This document shows, piece by piece, positions 18,752 through 27,988 of a DNA stretch of 64,000 bases. Origin of the DNA: Thermohalobaculum sediminis (GTDB taxonomy: Bacteria; Pseudomonadota; Alphaproteobacteria; Rhodobacterales; Rhodobacteraceae); contig NZ_JAMFKN010000005.1 in NCBI RefSeq assembly GCF_023487995.1, positions 124,001 through 188,000 on the forward strand, written 5' to 3'. Every line of letters starts with the position of its first letter. The stretch's first letter is position 1. The notes below the pieces were generated by a model. That model ran no database searches, was not told the DNA's origin, and saw only the letters and a list, made by a program, of their open reading frames with translations. A program made the position numbers and the translations under genes.

Positions 18752-19327
18752 TCAGACGATCTCGACGCCGAACTGTGCCGCGATATGGGTGACGTGCTCG
18801 AACAGCGACAGCGCGAAGGTCTGAGGGACGAACATGTCGAAGCCGCCACCCCGTGCCAGCACCGTGACGCCGACGTGATGCAGGCCGCTCGATGCGACGG
18901 CGCCCTCGGGGAAGGCCTGCGGGCGAAGGTCGATCGGCAGGAGCCGCGCCATCACGTCGACCGCTCGCGCCCCCTCGATCCGGATCGCGGTGCGGGCGTG
19001 GGAGAAGTCGAGGAGCGTGCCGTCCGCCGCGTCGAGCGCCGGGCGCGCGATCTCCGTCCCCGCGACCAGCCACCATTTCAGCGGCTCGACGCGCAACAGC
19101 GTCGCGGCCGAGCCGAAGGCAGCCGTGCCCGGTCCCGGCGCCGCGGCGGTGCCTGCCGCGCCGGCCGCTGCGCGGCCCGCCTGTTCCAACCGGTCGGGCC
19201 AGGCCGAGACCTGCCAGAGGCTGGCGATTCCGCGCTCGGACAGGCGAATGGCGGGGCCGCCTTCGCCCACCGGGCCGATGATGCGCGGCGCGAGCGCGCG
19301 CGCGAGGCTCGAGACGCGCTCAGGCAT
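18752..19327 (-). CDS. soxG: Sarcosine oxidase gamma subunit
   Basis: 191 residues, normal length for SoxG, the smallest-role subunit of heterotetrameric sarcosine oxidase, which oxidises sarcosine to glycine and passes the methyl carbon to tetrahydrofolate. The sequence shows the GcvT-like SoxG pattern: SLWQVSAWPD, LLRVEPLKWWLV, LLDFSHARTAIRIEG, ARLLPIDLRP and the terminal LFEHVTHIAAQFGVEI. The ATG at 19327 lies inside the end of soxA (8-base overlap), consistent with last place in the operon. A 75-base gap separates it from the caspase-like gene, which is on the same strand. Confidence 0.9.
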   Translation of the reverse strand: MPERVSSLARALAPRIIGPVGEGGPAIRLSERGIASLWQVSAWPDRLEQAGRAAAGAAGTAAAPGPGTAAFGSAATLLRVEPLKWWLVAGTEIARPALDAADGTLLDFSHARTAIRIEGARAVDVMARLLPIDLRPQAFPEGAVASSGLHHVGVTVLARGGGFDMFVPQTFALSLFEHVTHIAAQFGVEIV

Positions 19328-22322
19328 GCATCCGCTCTCCCTTCGGGTCGAACTGGTGGGGCGAGGCCACCCGCACGCGGGTCTCACGCCCGCGGATCGG
19401 GTCGGCGATGACCACGGTCTTGCCCTCCCACGCCGCGGGGCCGCCCGCGACGAAGCCGATCCCGAGCCAGCCGCCGCCCAGCGCGGGCGCGGCCGTCACG
19501 CCGGTGATCCAGCCGATGCCGTGGCCGCGCACCTCGCCCTCGCGGCAGACGATGGCGCCGATCGAGAAGGTCTCGCCCTCGGTCACCGGCATGAAATGGG
19601 CAACCTGCGGGCGGTCGGGGCGGGCCATCTCGGGACGCCCGCTCAGCGCCTTGCCGATATACGGCTTGGTCTTCGAGGCCATCCGTCCCAGGCCGCAATC
19701 CCCGAGCGTGGTGCGCCCGTCGAGTTCGGCGCCCGTGACATGGCCCTTCTCGATGCGAAGCGCGCCCAGCGCCTCCATGCCGTAGGGGCCGCCGCCCTCG
19801 GCGCGCACGGCCTCGATGAGCGCGGCCCACATCGCGGGCCCGAAGCCTGCCGGCGCATAGACCTCGAAGGCCAGTTCGCCCGAGAAGCTGATGCGCGCCA
19901 CCATCACCGGGATCTCGCCATCCGCGACGCGGAGCCGCGCATGGATGATGCCCATGAAGGGCAGCCCCTCGTTCGAGACATCGCCCGCCGCCAGCGCGCG
20001 TCCCAGCGCAGCCCGCGCCCGCGGGCCCGCCACGGCCACGCCCGCCCACTGGTCGGTGGCCGAGGCGACGTGGACCCTGAGCGCCGGCCAGCGGAAGGCC
20101 AGAAGGTTCTCGAACCAGGCCATCATCTTGGCGGCATTCGCGGTGGTGCAGGTGACGAGGAACTCGTCCTCGGCCAGCCGCCAGGTCACGCCGTCGTCCA
20201 TCACCACGCCATCGTCGCGCAGGTTGACGCCGTAGCGGCACTTCATCACCGGCAATCTCGCGAAGCCGTTAACGTAAATTCGGTCGAGGAACTCGGCCGC
20301 ATCCGGCCCCTGCACCGCGATCTTGCCCAGCGTGGTGACATCGACCATGCCGCAGGTCTCGCGCACCATGCGGGCCTCGCGCACATAGGCCGTGTTCAGA
20401 TCCTCGCCCGGGTGGGCCGGGTGCCACCAGGCGCGCTTCCAGAGGCCTGCGTCGATGAACGCCGCGCCGGCGTCCGCCTGCGCGTCGTGCATCGGCGTGC
20501 GGCGCTCGGGCTGCCAGTGATGGCCGCGTGCGCGCCCGGCGAAGGCGCCGATCGGCACCGGAGTGAAGGGCGGGCGGAAGGTGGTGAGGCCGGTTTCGGG
20601 CACGCTCTGGCCCAGCGCATCGGCGAGCAGCGCGAGCCCGATGACGTTGCCGACCTTGCCCTGATCGGTCGCCATGCCCAGCGTGGTGTAGCGTTTCATG
20701 TGCTCGACGCTGGCATAGCCCTCGCGCGCCGCCTGGCGCACGTCCGCCGTGGTCACGTCGTGCTGCGGATCGACGAAGCTCTTGAGCTTGAGGCCCTCGA
20801 CGGTGACTTCCCACAGCGGGCGGATCGGCGCTTCCCAGCCGCCGGACGCGGCGGGGGCGGCCGCCTTCGGGCGCCGGCTGGTCAGTGCCTCGACCGCCTC
20901 GGCCGCGGCGGCACGGGCGTTGGCGATCACCGCGTCGGTCTGCCAGATGCCGCGCGCGGCACCCGCCAGCGCAACCCCCGCCGGCGTCGCGCCCGGCAGG
21001 AAGCAGGCAAGTTCGTCCGACCAGGCGGGCTTCGGGCCACGGTGGCTGACCAGGTGCACGGCGGGCGACCAGCCGCCCGAGACGCCGACGCAGTCGCAAC
21101 CCAGCTCGCGCTCGGATCGCGCCTCGCCGCCGCGTCCGGTCAGGCGCCCGATCTGGAGCGCGCGCACGCCCCTGCGCCCGCGCGCCTCGATCGGCACGAA
21201 TCCCGCCATCAAGCGCACGCCCTCGGCCTCGGCCTCGGCGGCGAGCTGCTGGGGGGGCACCTCGCGCGCATCGAGCAAGGTGGTCGAGACACCCGCCCGC
21301 GCGAGCGCGAGCGCCGCGGGATAGGCGCCGTCATGGCAGGTCGCCACCACCGCCCGGCTGCCCGGCGCCACGCCGAAGCGGTTGACATATGTCTCCATCG
21401 CCCCCGCGAGCATGACGCCGGGGCGGTCGTTGTTGCCGAAGGCGACAGGCCGCTCGATCGCGCCGGTGGCCAGCAGCACGCGGCGCGGGCGGACGATCCG
21501 CAGGACGCCGCGCGGCGCCTGCGGGTCGGGATTGGCGAGATGGTCGGTCAGCCGCTGGTAGACGCCGACGACATTGCCGTCATAGAGCCCGAAGGCGGTG
21601 GCGCGCTTCAGGACCCGCACGCGCTCGAGCGATTTGCACGCCGCCCCCAGCCATTCCGGCGCGGCCCGTCCCTCGACCGTCTCGGCCGACCCGATCAACC
21701 GCCCGCCCAGGCCGAAATCCTGCTCGACCAGCATCACGTCGAGCCCTTCCTCGGCCGCGAGCCTTGCCGCCGCAAGCCCCGCCGGCCCCGCGCCCACCAC
21801 CAGCAGGTCGCAGAAGTCATGGGCGATGTCGTAGTGGTCGGGGTCGGGGTCGCGCGACGCGGTGCCCATGCCGGCGGCGCGGCGGATCAGCTTCTCGAAC
21901 TGCATCCAGGCCCAGGTGCCCCGGCCCGGCCCCATGAAGGTCTTGTAGTAGAAGCCCGCCGCGAAGAAGCGGCTAAGGAGGTCGTTGACCTCGCCGATGT
22001 CGAAGCGCACGCCGGGCCAGGCGTTCTGGCCCTCGGCCTTGAGCCCGTCGAACAACTCGATCCCGGTTGCCTTCTCGTTCGGCACGCGCCGGGCGTGTCG
22101 CCCGGTGGTGACGATGGCGCCGCCCTCCTCGGGCCCCGCCGACATCACGCCGCGCGGGCGGTGATACTTGAAGCTGCGTCCGACCACGCGCACGCCGTTG
22201 GCCAGAAGCGCCGAGGCGAGCGTGTCGCCCGCGAGCCCGGTCAGCGTCAGCCCGTCCCAGTCGAACCTCAACGGCCGGGCGCGGTCGACCGTGCCGCCCT
22301 CGCGCAGTCGATAGCCGCTCAT
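19320..22322 (-). CDS. soxA: Sarcosine oxidase alpha subunit
   Basis: 1000 residues, as expected for SoxA. The N-terminal part contains the KYHRPRG block, then an NAD-binding nucleotide fold at about 170 (LLVVGAGPAGLAAARLAAEEGLDV). The C-terminal third is an aminomethyltransferase (GcvT-like) domain that binds tetrahydrofolate (from about HPAHPGEDLNTAYVREARMVR; conserved GALRIEKGHVTGAELDG). The subunit holds NAD and the folate site that captures the methyl group as methylene-THF. Its ATG overlaps the soxD stop (ATGA). Gene order soxB-soxD-soxA-soxG is standard. No truncation or frameshift is seen. Confidence 0.95.
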   Translation of the reverse strand: MSGYRLREGGTVDRARPLRFDWDGLTLTGLAGDTLASALLANGVRVVGRSFKYHRPRGVMSAGPEEGGAIVTTGRHARRVPNEKATGIELFDGLKAEGQNAWPGVRFDIGEVNDLLSRFFAAGFYYKTFMGPGRGTWAWMQFEKLIRRAAGMGTASRDPDPDHYDIAHDFCDLLVVGAGPAGLAAARLAAEEGLDVMLVEQDFGLGGRLIGSAETVEGRAAPEWLGAACKSLERVRVLKRATAFGLYDGNVVGVYQRLTDHLANPDPQAPRGVLRIVRPRRVLLATGAIERPVAFGNNDRPGVMLAGAMETYVNRFGVAPGSRAVVATCHDGAYPAALALARAGVSTTLLDAREVPPQQLAAEAEAEGVRLMAGFVPIEARGRRGVRALQIGRLTGRGGEARSERELGCDCVGVSGGWSPAVHLVSHRGPKPAWSDELACFLPGATPAGVALAGAARGIWQTDAVIANARAAAAEAVEALTSRRPKAAAPAASGGWEAPIRPLWEVTVEGLKLKSFVDPQHDVTTADVRQAAREGYASVEHMKRYTTLGMATDQGKVGNVIGLALLADALGQSVPETGLTTFRPPFTPVPIGAFAGRARGHHWQPERRTPMHDAQADAGAAFIDAGLWKRAWWHPAHPGEDLNTAYVREARMVRETCGMVDVTTLGKIAVQGPDAAEFLDRIYVNGFARLPVMKCRYGVNLRDDGVVMDDGVTWRLAEDEFLVTCTTANAAKMMAWFENLLAFRWPALRVHVASATDQWAGVAVAGPRARAALGRALAAGDVSNEGLPFMGIIHARLRVADGEIPVMVARISFSGELAFEVYAPAGFGPAMWAALIEAVRAEGGGPYGMEALGALRIEKGHVTGAELDGRTTLGDCGLGRMASKTKPYIGKALSGRPEMARPDRPQVAHFMPVTEGETFSIGAIVCREGEVRGHGIGWITGVTAAPALGGGWLGIGFVAGGPAAWEGKTVVIADPIRGRETRVRVASPHQFDPKGERMHA

Positions 22323-22606
22323 GCCTCGCCCCCCGACAGGGCCGCGCGGATGGCGGGGTTTGCAAACCGCGCCCCGGTGATCTCGTGCGTGAGCGTGTCG
22401 CGCTCGACGATCAGGTGGGCGCGGCAGCCATAGAGATGGTGCCACAGCTCCTCGGCCGGGCCGCGCGGATTCTCGCGCAGGAACACCGCCTCGAACCACG
22501 CCTCCTCGGGCGCGTCGAGCGGCGGGTAAGTCACCGAGGCGTCGCCCTCGTAGGAGAACTCGGCATGGTCGCGTGGGCCGCAGAAGGGGCAGGGGATGCG
22601 GAGCAT
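22319..22606 (-). CDS. soxD: Sarcosine oxidase delta subunit
   Basis: 95 residues. SoxD is the small zinc-binding subunit. The N-terminal CPFCGPRDHAEFSY supplies the typical ligands (Cys6, Cys9, His14), and the later HHLYGCRAHLIVERDT block is the family signature around the remaining Cys. It starts 9 bases after soxB and its stop overlaps the soxA ATG, so translation of B, D and A is tightly linked. Confidence 0.93.
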   Translation of the reverse strand: MLRIPCPFCGPRDHAEFSYEGDASVTYPPLDAPEEAWFEAVFLRENPRGPAEELWHHLYGCRAHLIVERDTLTHEITGARFANPAIRAALSGGEA

Positions 22607-22615
22607 GGGCCTTCC

Positions 22616-23884
22616 TCAGTGCAGCTTCGGCGTCGGGCCGGTGGTCTCTTCGTCGATCAGCCGCCCCTCGCGGTAGCGGCTGAGCGTGAGCCTGGCGTTC
22701 GCCCAGTGTGGTGCGTCATGTGCGATCGTGTGCGCGAAGCAGTAACCCGAGCCCGGCGTCGCCTTGAAGCCGCCATAGCACCAGCCGGCGTTGAGGTAGA
22801 GGCCGGGAATGTCGGTTATCGTGATGAAGGGCGAGCCGTCCATCGACATGTCCATCACCCCCGCCCACTGGCGCAGCAGCTTGACGCGCCCCAGCGCCGG
22901 CAGCACCGCCATGCAGCAGGCCGCCACGTCCTCGTAGATCGGAAGGTTCCCGCGCTGGGCGTAGGACGGATACATGTCGAGATGCCCGCCATAGACCATG
23001 CCGCCCTTGTCGGATTGGCTGATGTAGAAATGGCCGACGCCGCCATAGACCAGCACGCAGTCGAGGAAGGGCTTGATCGGTTCGGACACATAGGCCTGCA
23101 GCTTGTGCGTCTCGATGGGGAGCTTCCCCAGACCCGCCTTGTGCGCCAGCACCGAGGTGTGGCCGGCCACCGCGAGGCCCACCTTCTCGGCCCGGATGGT
23201 GTATTCGCGCCCGCCCTGGACCGCCTCGACACCCACGATCGCCCCGTCCTCGCGCACGAAGCCCGTGACCTCGCATCCTTGGATGATGTCGACGCCGAGC
23301 GCGGTGGCCGCCCGCGCGAAACCCCAGTTGACGGCGTCGTGCCGCGCCGTGCCCGCGCGCGGCTGGACGTAGGCGCCGAGCGGGGGGAAGCGGCCCTCGA
23401 AGTCGAGATGCGGGATGCGCCTGCGCAGCGTGTCGCGATCCCAGTATTCGCCGTCGATGCCATTGAGGCGCATGATGTTGTACTTGCGCGCCGTCATGTC
23501 GCGATGCCCGGGCGAGAACACCAGGTTCACATGCGCGCGCTGGCTGAACATGACATTGTAGTTCAGCTCGTGGCTGAGGTTCTCCCACAGCTTGAGCGAG
23601 TGCTCGTAGAACTCGGTGTTGCCTTCGATGCCGTAGTTCGAGCGCACGATGGTGGTGTTGCGCCCGGCATTGCCGCCGCCGAGCCAGCCCTTCTCGATCA
23701 CCGCGACGCGGCGCACCTTGTGGACCTTGGCGAGGTAATAGGCGGTCGCGAGCCCATGCCCGCCGCCGCCCACGATGATGACGTCATAGGCCGATTTCGG
23801 CTGCGGACGGCCCCAGACCGGCTGCCAGTTCTTCTGGCCGGTCAGCCCGCCCCAGAGCACAGAGAGCGCATTGTAGCGTTGCAT
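22616..23884 (-). CDS. soxB: Sarcosine oxidase beta subunit
   Basis: 422 residues. SoxB carries non-covalent FAD and covalent FMN and performs the oxidation. The FAD dinucleotide fold is at about 34-65 (DVIIVGGGGHGLATAYYLA), followed by the SoxB hallmark RNTTIVRSNYG. His182 in ARHDAVNWGFARAA is in the position of the FMN-linked histidine of the family. The C-terminus has NAGWCYGGFKATPGSG. ATG at 23884 starts the family-conserved RYNALSVL; frame-open sequence upstream is not conserved. It lies 112 bases after the dimethylglycine dehydrogenase-type gene, with a palindromic element between them. Confidence 0.94.
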   Translation of the reverse strand: MQRYNALSVLWGGLTGQKNWQPVWGRPQPKSAYDVIIVGGGGHGLATAYYLAKVHKVRRVAVIEKGWLGGGNAGRNTTIVRSNYGIEGNTEFYEHSLKLWENLSHELNYNVMFSQRAHVNLVFSPGHRDMTARKYNIMRLNGIDGEYWDRDTLRRRIPHLDFEGRFPPLGAYVQPRAGTARHDAVNWGFARAATALGVDIIQGCEVTGFVREDGAIVGVEAVQGGREYTIRAEKVGLAVAGHTSVLAHKAGLGKLPIETHKLQAYVSEPIKPFLDCVLVYGGVGHFYISQSDKGGMVYGGHLDMYPSYAQRGNLPIYEDVAACCMAVLPALGRVKLLRQWAGVMDMSMDGSPFITITDIPGLYLNAGWCYGGFKATPGSGYCFAHTIAHDAPHWANARLTLSRYREGRLIDEETTGPTPKLH

Positions 23885-23906
23885 CAGGCGTGCCTCCCTC
23901 GGGCCG

Positions 23907-23929
23907 GGCCCCGGACCTGATCCGGGGCC
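23907..23929. repeat. REP-like palindromic element between dehydrogenase gene and soxB
   Basis: A 9-base perfect stem (GGCCCCGGA / TCCGGGGCC) with loop CCTGA lies in the 112-base spacer upstream of soxB. There is no T-run after it on the coding strand. Short GC-rich palindromes of this type are dispersed between genes in many rhodobacteral genomes. It could act as an mRNA stability or attenuation element that sets soxB levels relative to the upstream gene. Confidence 0.6.
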
Positions 23930-23996
23930 ACGCCGCATGCCGCCAGCGCCGAAGCTGGACCCGGCTCGGGGCCGGGGCGTCGGCAAACGTCGCGAC

Positions 23997-26423
23997 TCAC
24001 CCGCGCATCCTCTCGGCGTTCGCGTCCCAGATCGGCGCGTGCTGCACGCGCGCGGGCAGCTTTTCACCAAGCAGTTCGATCTGCCAAGGGCCTTCCGCGT
24101 CGGCGTGCGCCGCGGGCACGTAGCCCATCGCCATCGAGACGCCCGAATTGTGCGCGAAGCCGCCCGAGGTGACCCAGCCCACGACCTCGCCGTTCAGCCA
24201 GATCGGCTCGTCGCCGATCACGTCGGCGTCCTTCGCCTCGACGACGAAGCTCCGAAGGCGCAGCCGGCCACCGGAGGCCCGCTCGGCCCGGGCGCCTTCC
24301 TTGCCGACGAAATCGGCAGGCTTGTCGTAGGCTACGAAGCGGTCGAGCCCTGCTTCGAGAGGGCCATAGATCGGGCGATACTCCCGCCCCCAGCCGCCGA
24401 AGTTCTTTTCCAGCCGCATGGCGTTCAGCGCGCGCAGGCCGAACAGCCGCATCCCGTGCGCCTTGCCCGCCGCCATCAGCCGCTCGAAGACCTGGCGCTG
24501 GAATTCGGGCTTCATCCAGATCTCGTAGCCGAGATCGCCGGTGAAGCTCACGCGCCCGACGATGCACGGGGCGTTGCCCACATCCATCCGGCGCACGCGC
24601 ATGAAGGGGAGGGCGGCGTTCGAGACGTCCTCGTGGCAGACCGCGGCCAGCACCTCGCGCGCCTTCGGTCCCGCGATGGAGAGGCCGCACAGCCCGAGGC
24701 CCACGACGTCGAGCGTCACCGAGCCATCCTTCGGCAGAAACCGCTCGAACCAGCGCGCATAGAACACCTCGGCCATGCCCGAGCCCGCGAGCAAGAACTC
24801 GTCGTCGGCGAGCGCGGCGAGCGAGAGGTCGCCCTGCAGCTTGCCGTTCTCCTTCAGCATCGGCGCGAGCGTCATGCGCCCCGGCTCCGGGATGCGGCAG
24901 GCCAGCACCCGGTCGAGGAAGGCGCGCGCGCCGGGGCCGCGGACGAAGAACTTGGAAAAGCCCGAGATCTCCATCATGCCCACGCCATTGCGCACCGCCG
25001 CGACCTCGGCCTTGACGTGCGGGAAATCGGTCGAGCGGCGCCACTGGAAGACGTCCTTCGTTCCATCGGGCGAGAACCACAGCGGCGTCTCGAGGCCCCA
25101 CGAGTCGCCCATCTGGGCGCCGAGGCCCACCAGCCGGTCGTAGATCGGCGTGGTCTTGTGCGGGCGAGCGGCTTGCAGCTCCTCGTTCGGGAACTTGATC
25201 GAGAACCGGCGCGAATAATTCTCCTGCACCTTGGGGTTGGTGTAGGCCATCGTCGCCCAGTCGCCATAGCGGGCGACATCCATCGCCCAGACGTCGAAGC
25301 CCGGATCGCCATGGATCATCCAGTTGGCGAGTGCGAGACCGACGCCGCCGCCCTGTGAGAACCCTGCCATCACGCCGCAAGCCGACCAGAAGCCCGGAAG
25401 CCCGCGGATCGGGCCCACCAGCGGATTGCCGTCGGGTGCGAAAGTGAAGGGGCCGTTGATGATCTGCTTGATGCCGGCGTTCTGGAAGGCCGGGAAATGC
25501 GCGAAGCCGACCTCGAGCGAGGGGGCGATGCGGTCGATGTCGGGCTGCAACAACTCGTGCCCGAAGTCCCACGGCGTGGTGCGCTCGGACCACGGCACAC
25601 AGGCCTTCTCGTAGGTGCCCATCAGCATGCCGCCGCGCTCCTGGCGCAAGTAAAGCTCGCCGTCGAAATCGACCGCATGCAGGACTTCCTTGCCGGTGGT
25701 GCGATTGATTTCGGCCACCTCGGGCATGTCCTCGGTGATCAGATACATGTGCTCCATGGCGAGGATCGGGATCGTCAGGCCCACCATCCGCCCGACCTCG
25801 CGCGCCCAGAGGCCGGCGGCGTTGACCACATGCTCGGCCACCACGTCGCCCTTGTCGGTGTGGACGACCCATCCGCCGCCCATCCGGCGCGAGATGCCGG
25901 TGACCATGGTGTGGGTCTGGATACTGGCACCGAGCTTCTTCGCCGACTTCGCATACGCATAGGTCACGCCCGAGGGGTCGAGATGCCCGTCCACCACCGT
26001 CCTCAGCGCGCCCACGAACTGCGCGGGGTCGATCAGCGGCATCAGCGCGTGCGCTTCCTCGGGCGTGATGACCTCGGTCTCGATGTCCTGGTAGCGGCCT
26101 TTGGCGGACATCGACTTGAGCCAGTCGAAGCGCGCCTCGGTCGAAGCGAGCATCACGCCGCCGGTCATGTGGAAGCCGGTGGCCTGTCCCGACAGTTCCT
26201 CGATCTCGTGGTAGAGCTCGATCGTGTATTTCTGGAGCTTGGCGACGTTGGGGTCGCCGTTGATCGTGTGGCAGCCGCCCGCCGCGTGCCAGGTCGAGCC
26301 GGAAGTCAGCTCCGAGCGTTCCAGCAGCAGCACGTCGGTCCAGCCGCCGCGCGCGAGGTGATAGAGCACCGAGCAGCCTACGACACCGCCGCCGATCACG
26401 ACCACGCGCGCATGGGTTTTCAT
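23997..26423 (-). CDS. FAD-dependent dimethylglycine/sarcosine dehydrogenase family protein
   Basis: 808 residues. Family layout is complete: FAD fold at 7-36 (VVVIGGGVVGCSVLYHL); His46 in SGSTWHAAGG, the site of covalent FAD attachment in dimethylglycine and sarcosine dehydrogenases; an FAO_M-type middle region (about 375-430); and a C-terminal GcvT-like folate-binding domain (about 430-800) with the RALNAMRLEKNFGGWGREY signature. It removes a methyl group from an N-methylated glycine, giving methylene-THF or formaldehyde. As the first gene of the run into soxBDAG, it probably handles dimethylglycine upstream of sarcosine in glycine-betaine catabolism; sarcosine is the alternative substrate. 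Start at ATG 26423 gives the usual short lead to the FAD motif. Confidence 0.88.
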   Translation of the reverse strand: MKTHARVVVIGGGVVGCSVLYHLARGGWTDVLLLERSELTSGSTWHAAGGCHTINGDPNVAKLQKYTIELYHEIEELSGQATGFHMTGGVMLASTEARFDWLKSMSAKGRYQDIETEVITPEEAHALMPLIDPAQFVGALRTVVDGHLDPSGVTYAYAKSAKKLGASIQTHTMVTGISRRMGGGWVVHTDKGDVVAEHVVNAAGLWAREVGRMVGLTIPILAMEHMYLITEDMPEVAEINRTTGKEVLHAVDFDGELYLRQERGGMLMGTYEKACVPWSERTTPWDFGHELLQPDIDRIAPSLEVGFAHFPAFQNAGIKQIINGPFTFAPDGNPLVGPIRGLPGFWSACGVMAGFSQGGGVGLALANWMIHGDPGFDVWAMDVARYGDWATMAYTNPKVQENYSRRFSIKFPNEELQAARPHKTTPIYDRLVGLGAQMGDSWGLETPLWFSPDGTKDVFQWRRSTDFPHVKAEVAAVRNGVGMMEISGFSKFFVRGPGARAFLDRVLACRIPEPGRMTLAPMLKENGKLQGDLSLAALADDEFLLAGSGMAEVFYARWFERFLPKDGSVTLDVVGLGLCGLSIAGPKAREVLAAVCHEDVSNAALPFMRVRRMDVGNAPCIVGRVSFTGDLGYEIWMKPEFQRQVFERLMAAGKAHGMRLFGLRALNAMRLEKNFGGWGREYRPIYGPLEAGLDRFVAYDKPADFVGKEGARAERASGGRLRLRSFVVEAKDADVIGDEPIWLNGEVVGWVTSGGFAHNSGVSMAMGYVPAAHADAEGPWQIELLGEKLPARVQHAPIWDANAERMRG

Positions 26424-26510
26424 GGGGCCTCTCCCTGATCCGAAAGCCGGGCGGCATGAAAGCAGGAATCGGGGGGCTTCCCCGGCGCGATCCCGTCGCT
26501 TGCGGCCGGT

Positions 26511-26531
26511 TTTGCGACAGCGTTTGCGACA
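26511..26531. promoter_or_regulatory. Tandem direct repeat upstream of the dimethylglycine/sarcosine operon
   Basis: TTTGCGACA occurs twice (26511-26519 and 26523-26531), 12 bases apart start to start, about 90-108 bases before the dehydrogenase ATG on the minus strand. Closely spaced direct repeats are typical of AraC-family sites, and AraC regulators such as GbdR control betaine/sarcosine genes in other proteobacteria. No regulator gene is adjacent, so this is a candidate only. Confidence 0.4.
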
Positions 26532-26636
26532 AGATCGGGCCGGCGGATGGCGCGGCCTTGAATCGCGTCGTCCGTCGGTCGATCTGGAAGGGAGGGCTCG
26601 GATCGACGAGCCGTGGGCAGCATGCGGGGCGGAAGG

Positions 26637-27344
26637 ATGGCGACGGGGCGCGACGGGTCGGGACGGGGCGTCGCGGCGCTTGGCCTGCTCGCCGGTCTGC
26701 TCGCGGCCTGCGGGACCGGGGGCGGCGGCTTCGACTACGACCGCGCGCACCGTGACCCCTTCAGCTATCCGTTCGCGATGGGCGCATCGGGCGGGATAGG
26801 GCGCGACGGGGCGGCCGGATCCGGCACCGGCGGCCAGGGCGGCGGCCTTGGCGCCACGTCGGGACCGGGGCGCGACGCGCTGGCCAACGAGGTCGATGCC
26901 GCGCGGCGCAGCGCGGCGAGTGAGGCGCGCGCGGCCCGGCAGGGCGCCGCCGCCTCGCGCGAGGCCGCCAGCCACGAGCGGGCCGAGGCGCGAAGGGCCG
27001 ATCGGGACGCCCAGGCGCTCGAGGCCGTCCGTCGCGACCTGCGGCGCCTGTCGCACGAGACGCCGGCGCCGGGGCGAAGCGCCGCCCAGATCGAGAGCGA
27101 CCGCCGGGCCGCGCTGATGCGCGAGCGGCAGCTCAGGCGCTCGATCGAGTTCGAGTCCCAGCGCCGGGCCGCGACCGACAGCCGGCCGGTGAGCGCCGAC
27201 CGGCCTGGATCCTTCGACTTCGAGGCAAGCGACCGGCTGCACCGGCGCGCCATCGAGGGGCTGACGACCCGTCGCCCCGCGCCGCTGGGTGGGCGGTCGC
27301 CGGCCGGCGGGCTGCCCGATCTCGGCCCGGTCGAGCTGCCCTGA
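26637..27344 (+). CDS. Putative Ala/Arg-rich lipoprotein
   Basis: 235 residues from the ATG at 26637; in-frame GTG 26613 and ATG 26622 are alternatives. A lipoprotein signal is visible: a basic N-terminus, hydrophobic VAALGLLAGLLA, then the lipobox Cys in LAACG. After a Gly-rich stretch (about 45-80) residues about 82-180 are almost entirely Ala, Arg, Glu, Ser and Asp in heptad-like runs, suggesting a long helix or coiled coil; the end is disordered and basic. I recognise no family. It is divergent from the dimethylglycine operon and precedes the uspA gene on the same strand (168-base gap). Confidence 0.6.
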   Translation: MATGRDGSGRGVAALGLLAGLLAACGTGGGGFDYDRAHRDPFSYPFAMGASGGIGRDGAAGSGTGGQGGGLGATSGPGRDALANEVDAARRSAASEARAARQGAAASREAASHERAEARRADRDAQALEAVRRDLRRLSHETPAPGRSAAQIESDRRAALMRERQLRRSIEFESQRRAATDSRPVSADRPGSFDFEASDRLHRRAIEGLTTRRPAPLGGRSPAGGLPDLGPVELP

Positions 27345-27512
27345 GCACGATGTCACCGCGTGGCCGCCGCGCGCGGGAATCGTCGCACCATGCCCCCGCA
27401 TCGTCGCATCACGGGGTGACAAGCCACGCGCTGTCGGGCGACAAGACATGGGATGATGGCGCGGCGCCGCGCCGGCCGTGACCGGCTGGCGCGACAACTG
27501 GGGGGTAAGGCG

Positions 27513-27938
27513 ATGTTCAGGAAGATCCTTCTGCCAATCGATCTCGACGCGGCGGCAAGCTGGAAGAAGCCCGTCGCGATCGCCGCCGAACTTGCCGCCG
27601 CGGGGGCCGAGGTCCATGTGCTCGCCGTGCTGCCGCAGCTGCGCTTCTCGATGCTGGGCAGCTATTTCGACAAGGACTTCGAGGGCGCGGCGCTCAAGGA
27701 CATGACCGGGGGCCTGCGCCGCTGGATGGCCGACAACATGCCGCCCGATCTCAGGGCGGTGCCGCATGTCGCGCATGGCACGATCTACGACGAGATCCTG
27801 CGCTCGGCCGACCGGCTGGGCTGCGACGCGATCGTGGTGGGCGCGAGCCGGCCCGATGCGCGGCAATACCTGCTTGGCCCCAACGCCGCGCGCGTGGTGC
27901 GCCACGCGAAGCAGACGGTGATCGTCGCGCGCGACTGA
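27513..27938 (+). CDS. Universal stress protein (UspA family)
   Basis: 141 residues, single Usp domain. The N-terminal MFRKILLPIDLD strand with the conserved Asp and the C-terminal nucleotide-loop pattern (VVGASRPDARQYLLGPNAARVVRHAKQTVIVAR) identify the family. The loop keeps the G-(8-10)-G spacing with GPNA replacing the common GSVA, as in many alphaproteobacterial members, so ATP binding is plausible but not certain. ATG at 27513 follows GGTAAGG; the open frame upstream to 27453 is not conserved. No FNR-type site was seen in the upstream gap. Confidence 0.85.
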   Translation: MFRKILLPIDLDAAASWKKPVAIAAELAAAGAEVHVLAVLPQLRFSMLGSYFDKDFEGAALKDMTGGLRRWMADNMPPDLRAVPHVAHGTIYDEILRSADRLGCDAIVVGASRPDARQYLLGPNAARVVRHAKQTVIVARD

Positions 27939-27988
27939 GGCGGCGACTGGCGGCCCGGATTGGCCGGAGCGCCAGTCGCGACGGGGCG

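Noticed and set aside
18990..22433. Plus-strand open frame of more than 1100 codons
   Set aside because: Antisense to soxG/soxA, whose motifs are complete.
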